From positions 32,109,774 through 32,173,773 of the forward strand of contig CM034314.1 in assembly GCA_019925795.1 (NCBI GenBank): a DNA stretch of 64,000 bases, given 5' to 3'. This stretch comes from Dendrobium chrysotoxum. Taxonomy: Eukaryota > Streptophyta > Magnoliopsida > Asparagales > Orchidaceae. The translations under genes and the position numbers were made by a program. Positions 20,959-33,586 of the stretch are shown here, one piece after another (the first letter of the stretch is position 1; each line of letters opens with the position of its first letter). The notes below the pieces were generated by a model. That model made no database searches. It was not told the origin of the DNA and was given only the letters and a program-made list of their open reading frames with translations.

Positions 20959-22662
20959 TGAAAGTTCGATAGGGATGTTAAGCCCTGATGAACTAGTCCC
21001 GAGGCTAACCAAGAGGGGGGAGGTGAATTGGTTATTTAAAAATTTGAGAGCAACAATGAAAATCCTTTCTATGATATGCGACAAAAATAAGTAAATACTC
21101 AAACGAATTGATTAAACACAGATTTCACCCAAGCAGATAATCACAGAAAACTAAAGTGCAGAAAGTAATTAGAAAGAACACGCCAGATTTTATAGTGGTT
21201 CGGTCAACTTAAGCTACGTCTAGTCCCCAGAGCCTCCCCTCCGGGTATTGCACTAACTCAAAGTGTCTCTCCTTCTGCCCCCACAGCAAGGCGGAGAATC
21301 CTGTACAAAAACTCCTTACCACCGATACGGTGAGGCAGAGAACCTAACCTCCTTTCGCTTCCTCCTGAAGTAGGTAGAGAACCTCGGACTCCTTTCGCTT
21401 CCTCCTGAAGCAGGCAGAGAACCTCAAACTCCTTTTGCTTCCTCCTGAAGCGGGCAGAGAATTCGGATCTTCTTGCGAACAATCCTCTCATAAAGAACAC
21501 CAACCAGACGAGAGACGACGAACGGATAAGATGACTCTGATCCTTGCTTCGAGCAACCTTGTGAATCCTGCTCAAACTCTCCCTCACAAGATCCTCTCTC
21601 TCTCTCCCGAACTCTCTCTCTCTCTCTGTAGGGTTTCTCTTTAAATGAAAGTGGCAAAAGATTTTTCTTGTTGAAAGAAAAAGATATTTTATAAGAGGGC
21701 TCAAAATTTGACCTAAATCTCTAGTGGTCGGCCTAGATCGTCCAGGATGATCGATAGATCATCCTGTACGATCAGTTCAAAATCAACTGTTTCAGCCTGG
21801 ATAATCTGGCTCTTCTGGACGATCAGTGGAAAAAATTATTCATATTGCCCCGTATGATTCTACGATCATCTGAGACGATTAGTGTAAATTCAGGAATTTC
21901 GTCCGGAAGATCGCTCGGGTTGTCCAAAGAAAATTATGCTGGACAACCTAAAAATAACTTGATCGTCTAGGACGATATGGATATCATCCTGTATAATTAG
22001 TTCAAAATGTGCCAAAATCATCCTAATCACTACTCTAGATGTACAGCTGAAACACACTAGACGATCATGATCTTCCGGTACGATCCTGCAATCGTCCAGG
22101 ATGATTTGATCGTATTAATCAAATATTAATTGCTTTCCTTAATTACCAGACTAAGTTAGGCATGATTGTACTGGATCATCCAGGCCGATACACATATCAT
22201 CCGGGATAATCAGAATAAATATCTTAAAATAAAAACTTGCCTAACTTGATCTGGTGGCTGAGAATTTTTAATTTGAGCCTATCGTCCCGTACGATGTATG
22301 GATCGTCCAGAATGATCGACTTAATTGGACAGTCTTAACTTGGTCGCCTTAATTAAGGTTTTTATTTTTACTTGATCATCCAGAACGATGTGAATATCGT
22401 CCAGGATGATCTGAACAAAAATGAACAGAAACTCTAATTCACTCAAACTCTCCCCCTGAGTGTGTGTGTGCAAGGTTACATAGCTAGGGGATCAGTTACA
22501 TTACAGTTGACTCAAGAAAAGGAAAATTAGTATATTTTAGACACACTTGGACCCGATCTTGAGGTGACTTGAGTTGCTCTTGATCTTTTGTACCTGAAAT
22601 GGATTAGCCAAGAAAAACTGAATATAAACATGTTTGTCATCATCAAAACTAGATTTGCAATA
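20959..22662 (-). repeat. E5 3' LTR
   Basis: The LTR is 1,704 bp. It starts beside a polypurine tract (the expected TG start has decayed to TA read on the element strand) and ends with CA at 20959 on the element strand. In element order it holds palindromes (22420 down to 21725; GATCGTCCAGGATGATC type), a TATA-like TATAAAAT near 21690, three 40-bp minisatellite units (about 21470-21350) and the conserved core (21310-21185). Confidence 0.9.
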
Positions 22663-24178
22663 ATCTCCCCCTTTTTGATGATGGCAAACATTTATGCAGT
22701 AGTTTAAAATAAAAGAACTAGGAGTCAACCAATGCAAATCAAAAAATAAATTTTATTGAACACTTAGAGCAGTACAGGAAAGCAACTACAAATGACTTAA
22801 ATCCTACAAGACAAGATCAATGCATAAACAAAAAAAAACTACTATTGACTCCCCCTTTTGACATCTCAAAAAGGAGGAGGAACAGAAATAATAGAACAAA
22901 CAGAAACGAGTACAAAACACAAACAGTAAAAAGAAAAACAAAGTTAAAGTAAATAAAACTCGAAAAGAGAACATAAGAACAATGATTTTTTCTTTGAATT
23001 GATCTGCTCCAGTAAATCAGAACTTTCCCTTGATTTTAAATCCAAAAATTAATAAAAGACGATCGACAGCGCTGAAATCTAGAAAAAGTTAGAAAATTGA
23101 CTTTCGTAACTCCCACCTCAGACACCTTGTAGATGTAAATTCCTTTCAAAATAAAAATCTAATTCAGAAGAAAAGAAATTAGATTCGAAAAGAGATCCTT
23201 TCAAGCCTCATTCCAAAAAAATATCTGATATAATAGTGTTCCAATGTAATAAATCAGAAATCAGAATTTTCAAACTCAAGCTTTTGAAAATATTAAGTCA
23301 CGCGCAAATTTTTCGAAGATATTTAACGATCTGAAAGGAAAGAAAGCTTGATTTGGGCTCATTTTGTGCCCTTTCTTCAATTTGTTTGGCGCTTTGCGCA
23401 TCTTTTGATTTCTGATACACTTTATGTATCTTTTAGTTTGGCGACATTTCGCATCTTTTCAGCTTTGGGTCATTTTGTACCTCTTTTTCAATTTATTTGG
23501 CGCACTGCACATCTTTTGTAAGCTTTCTTCTTTTCCTAATCGTTAACGAGTCTCAACTGTGAAATTATCTTCCAGACATAGGGGATGACTCTCCACAATA
23601 AGGAAGAGTAATTCACAAAACAAAAACCATACATCGTATGATAAATGCAATCACTTGGTTCAGCAAATCATAACAATGACTCAAGACTTTGAAAACACTA
23701 TTCATATGAGGTAGATTACCGTAGGAAGATAAAATAAATCTCTATTTCAAAAACTAATATTTTAATTTTGAAGAATATTTTTATCCAAAAGAAATAATAC
23801 ACCAATAAAGGAGTTAGAGGAAGAGAAACAATCATCAATGTTTCTTCCCTTTAACAGATCCAGTGGAATCAATCACTGCTTACCAGCTTCCAAATAAAAA
23901 TAAGGTAAAACTCTCAGTCAAAAATTCAGTTTATCAGAAGTAGTGAGCAGTGATCGGATTTTGAAAAGCATAAAACAGTAAATAAAAGAGATGACCCAGT
24001 AAATAAAAATAAGTAGAAAATTACATCAAAATAAATACTCAAATCAAACTAACACCAAGGCTAGCACAGAAATCAGCAGAAAAAAAATAAAAATAACAGA
24101 AAGCAAATAATCAAATCAAACAGCTAACTAACAGAAATAGAATAAAAAGGACAGATCAAAAATTAGTATTCATCAGAA
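22663..24178 (-). other. E5 3' non-coding region, extra ORF deleted
   Basis: A PPT (plus strand ATCTCCCCCTTTTT, 22663) lies next to the LTR, and a second PPT-like run lies at about 22853-22862. The E6 counterpart has about 1.65 kb more here (about 7200-8870), which contains the extra ORF and palindromes. In E5 the flanks are joined near 22980. The GATGCGC array is kept at 23340-23540. No gene remains. Confidence 0.75.
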
Positions 24179-26453
24179 TCAAGCATTTATATCAATCACT
24201 TGTAATCTGGTCCTCAAAATGCTGAATGAGTCAAAGGCCAGTGGTTTAGTAAATATGTCAGCCAGCTGATTTTCAGTTGCTACATGATGTAGCTCAATGT
24301 CCCCTTTTATAACATGGTCCCTAATGAAGTGATGCCTTATATCAATGTGTTTGGTTCTAGAATGTTGAATTGGATTCTTAGAGATGCATATGGCACTAGT
24401 ATTATCACACAGAACAGAAATTGTGCCCGCAGGTAATCCTAAATCCAAGACTTGTTGCTTCAACCAAAAAACATGGTCCACACAACTTCCTAAGGCAATG
24501 TACTCAGTTTCAGCATTGGAAAGTGCAACCGAGTTCTATTTTCTACTGGACCAGGAGACTAAAGACTGTCCTATGAATTGACAAGTGCCAGAAGTTCTCT
24601 TTCTATCCACCCTACACTCTGCAAAGTCAGAATCAAAATATCCAATAATCTCAAAAGAGGTGTTGTGCCTAGGGTACCAAATTCCTAGGTTTGGGGTCCC
24701 TAAAAAATATCTAAGAATTCTCTTAACAGCAGTCAGGTGGGACTCTTTAGGATCAGCCTGAAACCTAGCACAAACACAAACACTAAACATGATATCAGGT
24801 CGGCTAGTAGTCAGGTAAAGCAGTGATCTAATTATTCCTCTATACTTCTTCTGATCAATAGATTTTCTATTAGAATCCTTATCTAACTGAACAGAGGAGC
24901 TCATGGGAGTGTTGATTGGCTTGGCTTTGTCCATTTTATATTTCTTCAAAATGTCCTTAGTGTATTTAGATTGATTGAGAAAGGTTCCATCATCCATTTG
25001 CCTTATGCTAAACCCCAAAAAGTAGGACAATTCTCCCATCATACTCATCTCAAACTCCTTACTCATTATTTTAGAAAACTCATCACATAAATATTTATAA
25101 GAAGATCCAAAAATTATATCATCAACATAGATCTGGACAATGAGTAAGTCATCTCCTATTCTCCTTAGAAAAAGGGTGGTGTCTACGCTTCCCTTAACAA
25201 ACTCTCTTTCTAACAGGAATGTCCTAAGCCTCTCATACCAAGCTCTGGGTGCCTGTTTCAATCCATATAAGGCCTTTTTTAATTTATAAACATGATTTAG
25301 ATATTGGAAACTATCAAAACCTTGGGGTTGTTCTACAAAAATATCCTCTTTTATTATCCCATTTAAAAAGGCAGTCTTGATATCCATTTGAAACAACTTA
25401 AATCCGTTATAACAGGTAAAGGCTAGTAGCACTCTAATGGCTTCCAATCTAGCTACAGGGGCAAAGGTATGCTCAAAATCAATTCCTTCAATCTGATTAT
25501 ACCCTTTAGCCACCAATCTTGCCTTATTCCTAACCATCACACGAGAATCATTCATCTTATTCTTAAAGACCCACTTGGTTCCCACTATACTTTGATTCCT
25601 AGGTCTTTCTACTAGCTCCCAAACATCGTTCCTTATAAATTGATTCAATTCCTCTTGCATAGATAAGATCCAAAACTTATTAGACAGGGCTTGATTGATG
25701 TTGGTGGGTTCAGTCATTGAGATAAAGGCAAAGTGGTTTACTTCCTTCCTAAGTCCATTCCTAGTCCTAACACCTTCAGAAGGGTCTCCTAAGATCAGTT
25801 CTTTAGGATGACTCAAAGAGTATATCCAATCTTTAGGCAATTTTATTTGAGGTTCTACCCATTCCTCCATATTTGCATTTTTAACCCCTTGGGTAATCTC
25901 CTCTACCTCTTCTTCTTCCTCAACTCTTGTTACCTTAGGGTCTGATTCATTAAACACCACATGAGTTATCTCTTCCACCACCAAAGTCCTCTTATTCAAC
26001 ACCCTAAAGGATTTCCCCACACTAGAATAGCCTAAGAACACTCCTTCATCAAATTTGGGGTCAAACTTTCCTAAGGATGATTTCCTGTTGTTCAGAATGA
26101 AAACCTTATAGCCAAAGACATAGAGGTGGGACAGGTTTGGAGTTCTACCCTTGATGATCTCATAAGGTGTTTTGTTAAGATTTGATCTAACATTCACCCT
26201 ATTCAGCATATAACAGGCAGTGTTCGCCGCTTCAGCCCAAAAGTATTTTGGAAGAGAATACTCAGCAAGCATGGCTCTAGTGGCTTCCACTAAGGTCTTG
26301 TTCTTCCTTTCAGCTACCCTGTTCTGCTGAGGGGTCCTAGGAGCTAAAAAATTATGACTAATCCCTTGCTCCTCACAGAAACTTCCAAACTTTATATTTT
26401 CAAACTCTCCACCATGATCACTATGAATAGTCAAGATCTCACAACCTAACTTT
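24179..26453 (-). pseudogene. E5 pol remnant: integrase core end, RT and RNase H, almost open
   Basis: A frame of more than 630 codons (to 24536) runs from the integrase sequence just before SDHGGEF through AERKNK, the GYSS-type C-terminal domain, RT (FAPVARLEAIRVLLAF; YVDDIIFGS intact) and most of RNase H. One TAG, where Q is expected (RK*NSVALS), separates it from the last 100 codons (24179-24481), which end LADIFTKPL...VIDINA. The first third of Pol is missing because the integrase coding sequence meets the PBS at 26454. This is the best preserved RT in the window. It cannot be translated from the normal Gag start, since gag is absent. Confidence 0.93.
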
Positions 26454-26464
26454 CTCTGATACCA
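26454..26464 (-). other. E5 primer-binding site fused to integrase
   Basis: On the element strand TGGTATCAGAG follows the 5' LTR after two bases, as in E3. The next bases are integrase coding sequence instead of the gag leader. The shared string CTCTGA (plus strand) at the joint points to a microhomology deletion. Confidence 0.9.
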
Positions 26465-26466
26465 CT

Positions 26467-28166
26467 TGAAAGTTCAATAGGGATGTTAAGCCCTGATGAA
26501 CTAGTCTCGAGGCTAACCAAGTGGGGGGTGAACTGGTTATTTAAAAATTTGAGAGCAACAATGAAAATCTTTTCTATGATATGCAGCGAAAATAAGTAAA
26601 TACTCAAATGAAAAGATTAAACACAGATTTCACCCAAGCAGATAATCACAGAAAACTAAAGTACAGAAAGTAATTAGAAAGAACACATCAGATTTTATAG
26701 TTGTTCGGTCAACTTGACCTACGTCCACTCCTTGGAGCCTCCCCTCCGGGTATTGCACTAACTCAAAGTTTCTCTCCTTCTGCCCCCCACAGCAAGGCGG
26801 AGAAGCCTGTACAAAAACTTCTTTCCACTGACACGGTGCGGCAGAGAACCTAACCTCCTTTTGCTTCCTCCTGAAGCAGGTAGAGAACCTCGGACTCTTT
26901 TCGGTTCCTCGTGAAGTAGGCAGAGAACCTCGAACTCCTTTCGCTTCCTCCTAACGTGGGCAGAGAACCCGGATCTTCTTGTGAATGATCCTCTCACAAA
27001 GAACACCAACCAGACGAGAGACGATGAATGGAGAAGATGACTCTTATCCTTACATGGAGCAACCTTTGTGAATCCCTCACAAACTCCCCCTCACAAGATC
27101 CTCTCTCTCTCTCCCAAACTCTCTCTCTCTAGGATTTCTCTGTAAAGGAAAGTGGCAAAAGATTTTTCTTGTTCAAAGAAAAAGATCTTTTATATGAGGG
27201 CTTAAAATTTGCCCTAAATCTCAACTGGTCAGCCTAGATCGTCCAGGACGATCGATAGAGATCGTCCAGTACGATCAGTTCAAAATCAACTCTTTCAGCC
27301 TGGATGATTTGTCTCTTCTAGATGATCAGTGAAAAAAATTGTTCACATCATCCTGTACGATTCTGCGATCATCCGGGATGATTAGTGTAAATTCAAGAAT
27401 TTCGTCCAGAAGACCGCTCGGGTCGTCCAGAGAAAATTATGCTGGACGACCTAAAAATGACTTGATCGTTCATGACTATATGGATATCATCCTGTACGAT
27501 TAGTTCAAAAAGTGCCAAAATCATCCTGATCACCGCTCTGGACGTACAGCTGAAACACACTAGACGATCATGATCATCCGGTACGATCCTGCGATCGTCC
27601 AGGATGATATGATTATATCAATCAAATATTAATTGCTTTTCTTAAATACCAGACTAATTTAGGCATCATTGTACTGGATCATCCAGGCTGATACACGTAT
27701 CATCCAGGACGATCAGACCAAATATCTTAAAATGAAAACTTGCCTAACTTGTTCTGGCGGCTGAGAATTTTTGATTTGAGTCTATCATCCCGTATGATGT
27801 ATGGATCGTCCAGGACGATCGGCTTAATCAGACAGTCTTAACTTGGTTAACTTAATTAGGGTTTCGATTTTTACTTGATTGTCCAGGATGATGTGAATAT
27901 CGTCCAGGACGCTCTGAACAAAAAATGAACAAAAACTCTAATCCACTCAAGCTCTCCCCCTGAGTGTGTGTGTGCAAGGTTACTTAGCTAGGGGATCAGT
28001 TGCATTACAATTGACTCAAGAAAAGGAAAAACAATACATTTTAGACACACTTGGACCGGATCTTGAGGTGGCTTATGTTGCTCTTGATCTTTTGTACCTG
28101 AAATGGATTTGCCAAGCAAAACAGAATACAAACATGTTTATCATCATCAAAACCAGATTTCCAACA
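26467..28166 (-). repeat. E5 5' LTR
   Basis: The LTR is 1,700 bp with TG...CA ends on the element strand. In element order it holds the palindrome array (27925 down to 27230), a TATA-like TATAAAAGATC (near 27190), minisatellite units (about 26960-26830) and the conserved core (26810-26690). By eye it differs from the 3' LTR at roughly one base in twelve to fifteen, mostly transitions. Confidence 0.92.
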
Positions 28167-28171
28167 GATAA
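28167..28171. repeat. Target-site duplication of E5, right copy
   Basis: GATAA repeats 20954-20958, and E6 resumes after it. Confidence 0.9.
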
Positions 28172-28676
28172 GTGTAATCACTCGATTAAGAAAACATAAA
28201 AGTGATTCAATGATTTGGAATACTACTTATATAAGATAGATTATTGTATGAAGATAAAATAGATCGTTATTTCAAAGTCCATCTTTTAAATTTTGAAAAA
28301 GATTTTTATCCAAAAGGAACAATACACTATTAGAGGAGTTAGAGAAAGAGAAATAATCATCAATATTTCTTCCCTTTAACTATTTTAGAAAGGTCAATCA
28401 TTACTTACAAGTTTCTAATTAAAAATAAGGCAAAAATGCTCATTTAGAAATCAAGTTTGTCAATAGTAGTGAGTAGTGATCTGATTCTAAAAAAAATAAA
28501 TAATGAATCAACAACAACAAGAAAGCGCATAAAAAGAAATAACCAAATTGGGTAAACAACAACAAAGAAAGAAAATCAGTAAAGAATAAAAACCAAAAAG
28601 GAAATAGATAATCAAATCAAACAAAAATAAAGGAAAATTAAAAAATAGAAACTTCAAAAATTAATAATCATTTAAT
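28172..28676 (-). other. E6 spacer downstream of pol
   Basis: This A-rich non-coding sequence is collinear with E5 23640-24178. It contains no gene or strong motif. Confidence 0.65.
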
Positions 28677-31600
28677 TCATGCATTTATGTCAATCACACC
28701 CATTCTGGTCCATAAAATGCTGAATGTGTCAAAGGCCAGTAGTTTAGAAAAGATGTGAGCCAGTTGGTTTTCAGTTGCTACATGGTGTAGCTCAATATCT
28801 CCTTTGGTAATAAGATCCCTAATAAAGTGATGCCTTATGTCAATGTGTTGGGTTCTTGAATGTTGGATTGGATTCTTAGATATACAGATGGCACTGGTGT
28901 TATCACATAGAACTGAAATTGTGCCAACAGGTAATCCTAAATCTATAATTTGTTGCTTCAACCAAAAGACTTGGGCCATGCAACTTCCTAAGGCAATGTA
29001 ATCATCTTCAATAGTGTAAAGTGTAATAGAGTTTTATTTTCTACTAGACCAGGAGAGTAAAGATTATCCTATGAACTGGCAAGTTCCAGAAGTGCTCTTT
29101 CTACCCACCCTACACCCTGTAAAATCAAAATTAGAATATATAATAATTTCAAAAGAGTGTTGTACCTAGGATACCAGGTTCTTAAGTTTTAGGTCCCTAA
29201 TAGATATCTAAGGAATCTCTTAACTACAATCAGGTGGGATTCTTTACGATCAACTTGAAATCTAGCACAAAGACAAACACTAAACATAATATCAGGTCTG
29301 CTAGCAGTCAGGTAAATGAGTGATCGAATTATTCCTCTATACTTCTTCTGATCAACATATTTTCTATTTGAATCCTCATCTAACTTAACACTAAAACTTA
29401 TGGGAGTGTTGATTGGCTTGGCTTTATCGATTTCATATTTCTTCAAGATGTCTTTAGTGTATTTTAATTGATTAAGAAAAGTTTCATCATCTATTTGCCT
29501 TATATTAAACCCCAAAAAGTAGGATAATTCTCCCATCATACTCATCTTAAACTCTTTACTCATTGTCTTAAAAATATTATCACATAAATTTTTATGAGAA
29601 GATCCAAAAATTATATCATCAATATAGATCTAGATAATGAGTAAATCATTTCCTACTTTCCTCAGAAAAAGGGTGGTGTCTACGCTCCCCTTAATAAACT
29701 CTCTTTCTAATAGGAATGTGTTAAGTCTCTCATACCAAGCTCTGGGTGCCTATTTCAATCTATATAGGGCCTTTTTTAATTTGTAAATATGATTTGGATA
29801 TTAAAAACTCTCAAAACTTGGGGGTTGATCAGCAAAGACATCTTCTTTTACTACACTAATTAAAAAGGCACTCTTAACATCTATTTGAAAAAGCTTAAAT
29901 TCTTTATAACAAGCAAAGGCTAGTAGCACTCTAATAGCTTCCAATCTAGCTACAGGGGTAAAGGTTTTCTAAAAATCAATCTCTTCTATTTGGTTGTACC
30001 GCATAACCATCAATCTTGCCTTATTCCTAACCACCACAACATAATCATTCATTTTATTCTTAAAGACCCATTTGGTTCCCACTATACTTTGATTCTTAGG
30101 TTTTTCTACTAACTCCCAAACATCATTTTTCACAAATTGGTTAAGTTCTTCTTGCATAGCTAAGATCCAAAATTCATCAAAAAGAGCTTGATTCATATTG
30201 CTGGGTTCAGTCTTTGAGATAAAGGTAGAATGGTTTACTTCCATCCTAAGTCCATTCCTAGTCCTAACACCTTTAGAAGGGTCTCCTAAGATCACTTCTT
30301 TAGAATGACTCAAAGAATATCTCTAATCTCTAGGCAAAGTGTCTTGAGGTTATACCCTTTCCTCTAGATTTGCATTTTTTACTCTTTAGGTAATCTCTCA
30401 TATTTCCTCTTCTTCCTCAGCTCTAAACTCCTTAGGATCAGATTCATCAAACACTACATGAGTAGTCTCCTCCACCACCAATATCCTCTTGTTAAACACT
30501 CTAAAGGATTTTCCCATACTTGAATATCCTAAGAACACTCCTTCAACAGATTTTGGGTCAACTTTTCCTAATGATAATTTTCCATTATTAAGAATGTAGA
30601 CCTTACAACCAAAAATATGGAGGTGGGACAGGTTTGAGTTCTACCCTTAATGATTTCATAGGGTGTCTTATTCAGTTTCGATCTAACATTCACCCTATTC
30701 AACACATAATAGGTTGTGTTCACCGCTTCTGCCCAAAAGTATTTTGGAAGTGAATACTCAGCAAGCATGGCTTTAACGACATCTACTAAGGTCCTATTCT
30801 TCCATTCAGCTGCCCTATTTTGTTGAGGGGTCCTAGGAGCTGAAAAGTTATGGCTAATCCCTTACTCCTCATAAAAAGTTCCAAATTTTATATTTTTAAA
30901 CTCTCCACCATGATCACTATGGATGGTCAAGATCTCATAACCTAACTTCTTCTGAATCCAAGGGGAGAAAGATTTAAATTTATCAAATGACTTAGTTTTG
31001 TGTGACAGAAATTTAATCTGAGTGAACCTCGAGTAGTCATAGACAATCACAAAACCATATACTTTTCCCCCAAAGCTAGTAGTGCTAATGGGTCCAAATA
31101 AATCCATGTGAAGGACTTCTAAAGGTTTAAAGGTGCTGATGTCCTTAAAGGAGTGGAAAGAGGATTGGACTTACTTACCTAGTTGACAAGCATTACACAG
31201 GTGGTCCTTAGTGAACGTAAGTTTGGGGACACCTCTAACTAAGTCCCTTTGGGTTACTCTTTTCTAAGAGTTTTCTTGATGGCATGACATAACCTCATAT
31301 ACCACAGCTAAAACTCATCAGTACCAGTTTTCAAGCAGAATGATGCAGCACACTCAATGTTATTTAAATCAAGCATATAAATATTGTTGATCCTTTTGCC
31401 CTATAAAACAATGTTATTATTTAAGCTTATAATGCAAGTATTTTCCAGAAACTTTAACTGAACCCTTTGTCACAGAGTTGACTGATGCCGAACAAGTTGT
31501 ATTTCAGTCCATCTACAAGCAAAATATTTTCAATTAAAAGGTTCTTGGAGTTTTAGATTATACCTGTGCCCACCACTTACCTGGTGGTGTTGTCTCCAAT

Positions 31601-31720
31601 AGTGACCTTGCTTCTAGCTCTGGACTCCAGCAAAATGAATTGATTTACATCTCCAGTTATATACCTTTAGCATCCGCTATCCAAGTACCATATGCTCTCA
31701 TGAGGTCTTGTATGAGAGCA
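28677..31720 (-). pseudogene. E6 pol (PR-IN-RT-RNase H), degenerate
   Basis: Read on the minus strand, protease has WYLDSGC with an intact DSG (31673-31681), followed by a stop. Integrase has MDLFGPIS, SDHGGEF and AEWKNR, so the DDE residues survive although frames are broken. RT has YIDDIIFGSS (V to I) with a stop six codons before it. RNase H ends LAHIFSKLL...GVIDINA at 28677, with D-to-H and T-to-S changes in the usual LADIFTKPL. Many stops and several frameshifts are present. It is closely related to E5 and slightly more decayed. Confidence 0.9.
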
Positions 31721-33528
31721 TCCCTACAAAATTATCAAATATCAGATTTAGGAATCCAAACAAGTTTGGGTTCCTTCTTATGGAAAGAAGAATATAATGC
31801 ATATGTATTATGCTGTGAATCATGCAATTTGGGCCTCAACACCCAATATGTACTACAGTGAACAGTGCAGATGTGGGAGATATATCCTAACATGCCGTAA
31901 GTGAAATATCTAATGCCTGGAAAAGGATTAACTAATTTACAGCGGTGATAGTGCCTCTTCCTAGGTTTGAATAATGCATATTTTGATGATTTTAATGATA
32001 TTCTTCAAGTGATGGAGGTTGCCTATTATTCATAAGAGCAGTTAATTCAGCATCAAAGAATTTATTTGAACTATCAAGAATTGAATTTTTTACTCTTAAT
32101 GTATGCTCCCTACTCTCAACATCAAATGCATGAGATTTTCATTCTTAGAATACAGCTTCTAACTCAACATGTGATGCATTCAGTGAATCATGCTTAACAA
32201 TTAATTTAGAATGCTTTTTATTTAGCTCATCAAATTCATCAAGTAATTACATGTGATTGCGATCAAGTGTAGAATGATCCTTAAGAAAAACTTCATGCTC
32301 TTTTTGCAAGTTTAAGAATTCTAATTTCAGACTAGCATGTGTTTTCTTAAGTTTCCTATATGATGAATGGATTTTCTCAGAAACATCAAGAAATTGATCA
32401 TAGGTTAGTTCACATACCTCTTCTTGATCAGACTGACCAAGATGTTCATCCTCCATTAGACACAAGTTTGTAGTCTCCTCTCCTGCTTCAATCTCAAAGG
32501 AGTCAGATATAAATCTGCCCAAAAAGCCTTTTGAATCTACTTCTTATCCTTCCTGAACTTGGGTTTCTCCTCACCCTTCTCCTTGGTTGGATGAGCCTTA
32601 AGTGTAGGACAATCAGCTTTTATATATCCTGGCTTCCTGTATTCGAAGCAAACTATATCAGAAGAACCTTTAGAATTTTTGCTAGACTTACCTTTGTTCC
32701 ATTTCTCATAGTTCTTATGTTTCTTCCTTAGAAAAATTTTTAGTTGCGTAGTGATTAAGGCAACATCATCACTTTCAAACCTGAAAGTATCAGTATCTGT
32801 ATCATTATATACCATAAGATTTATTGATACTATAGCCTTTAGTGCTTTAGTTTTCCTTATCTTTTTCTCACCTGCATCAAGTTGTCTTTGGTTCACTCCT
32901 TACTCATAAGCAATGAGTGATCTAAGTAAGTGTTTAAATCTTTGGATTTAATAATTCCAGTTATCTTGGCATCATAGGAAGAAGGCAAACATCTCAAGAT
33001 TTTATTAACTTTTTTATAGTTGGTGAGTTCTCTTTCTAAGGCATGCAGGAAGGTGACAATTTGTGTGAACCTAGTATACATTTTAGATATTGACTCACTA
33101 GGTTTCATGCAAAAGAGTTCATAGTCGTGAAGTAACATATTCAACCTAGACTATTTAACTTCAGTTGTGCCCTCATAAGTGATATATAATTTATCATAAA
33201 TTTCTTTGTCAGTGGTACAAGTTGATACACGCATGTAATCTTCAGATTTTAATACACAAAAAAAGTAATTCAAATATTTAGCATTAAGTTGTGCTAAGTC
33301 CCTATCATCATGAGTCCATTCAGTAAAAGGAAGTTTAGTTTTAACACCATTAACAAGTCTAAAAGGTGCATCATAACCATTTTTAACAAGCATACACATG
33401 TGATAATAAATTGATTGTAAAAAGGTGGGCATGCGAGTTTTCCAGAAATCAAAATGTATGTTATTAAACAAGGGTAGATGAGTAATGGGATACCATTCCG
33501 CGGTGTTTCTATTACCAAAGTTAGCCAT
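31721..33528 (-). pseudogene. E6 gag, degenerate
   Basis: The ATG at 33528 follows the PBS and opens MANFGNRNT, the best preserved Gag N-terminus here (125 codons open: FWKTRMPTFLQS, LKSEDYMRVS). After a stop at TEVK* the frame continues as MNMLLHDYELFCMK, then a basic region KIFLRKKHKNYEKWNKG, a zinc knuckle CFEYRKPGYIKADC (first CxxC decayed to CFEY), and a coiled-coil segment with LKLEFLNLQKEHEVFL (32247-32522). A second knuckle and linker reach the protease. E4 and E3 give the same order. Confidence 0.88.
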
Positions 33529-33572
33529 GGATCAAATTCAAAAGTTTTTCAAAACTTGATTTTATGAATCCA

Positions 33573-33584
33573 GCTCTGATACAA
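33573..33584 (-). other. E6 primer-binding site, one or two mismatches
   Basis: The element strand reads TTGTATCAGAGC two bases after the LTR, a decayed TGGTATCAGAGC. Confidence 0.82.
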
Positions 33585-33586
33585 CT

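Larger units (their letters stand above)
20959..28166 (-). mobile_element. E5: internally deleted Sirevirus-like copia element (7.2 kb)
   Basis: E5 has two LTRs of about 1.70 kb, a perfect GATAA duplication and minus orientation inside E6, to which it is closely related. Compared with E6 it lacks all of gag, the protease and the N-terminal half of integrase, because the PBS joins directly to integrase. It also lacks the extra ORF and its palindrome array. What remains encodes the end of integrase, RT and RNase H. Its insertion must have relied on proteins supplied by other copies, unless the deletions came later. Confidence 0.92.
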
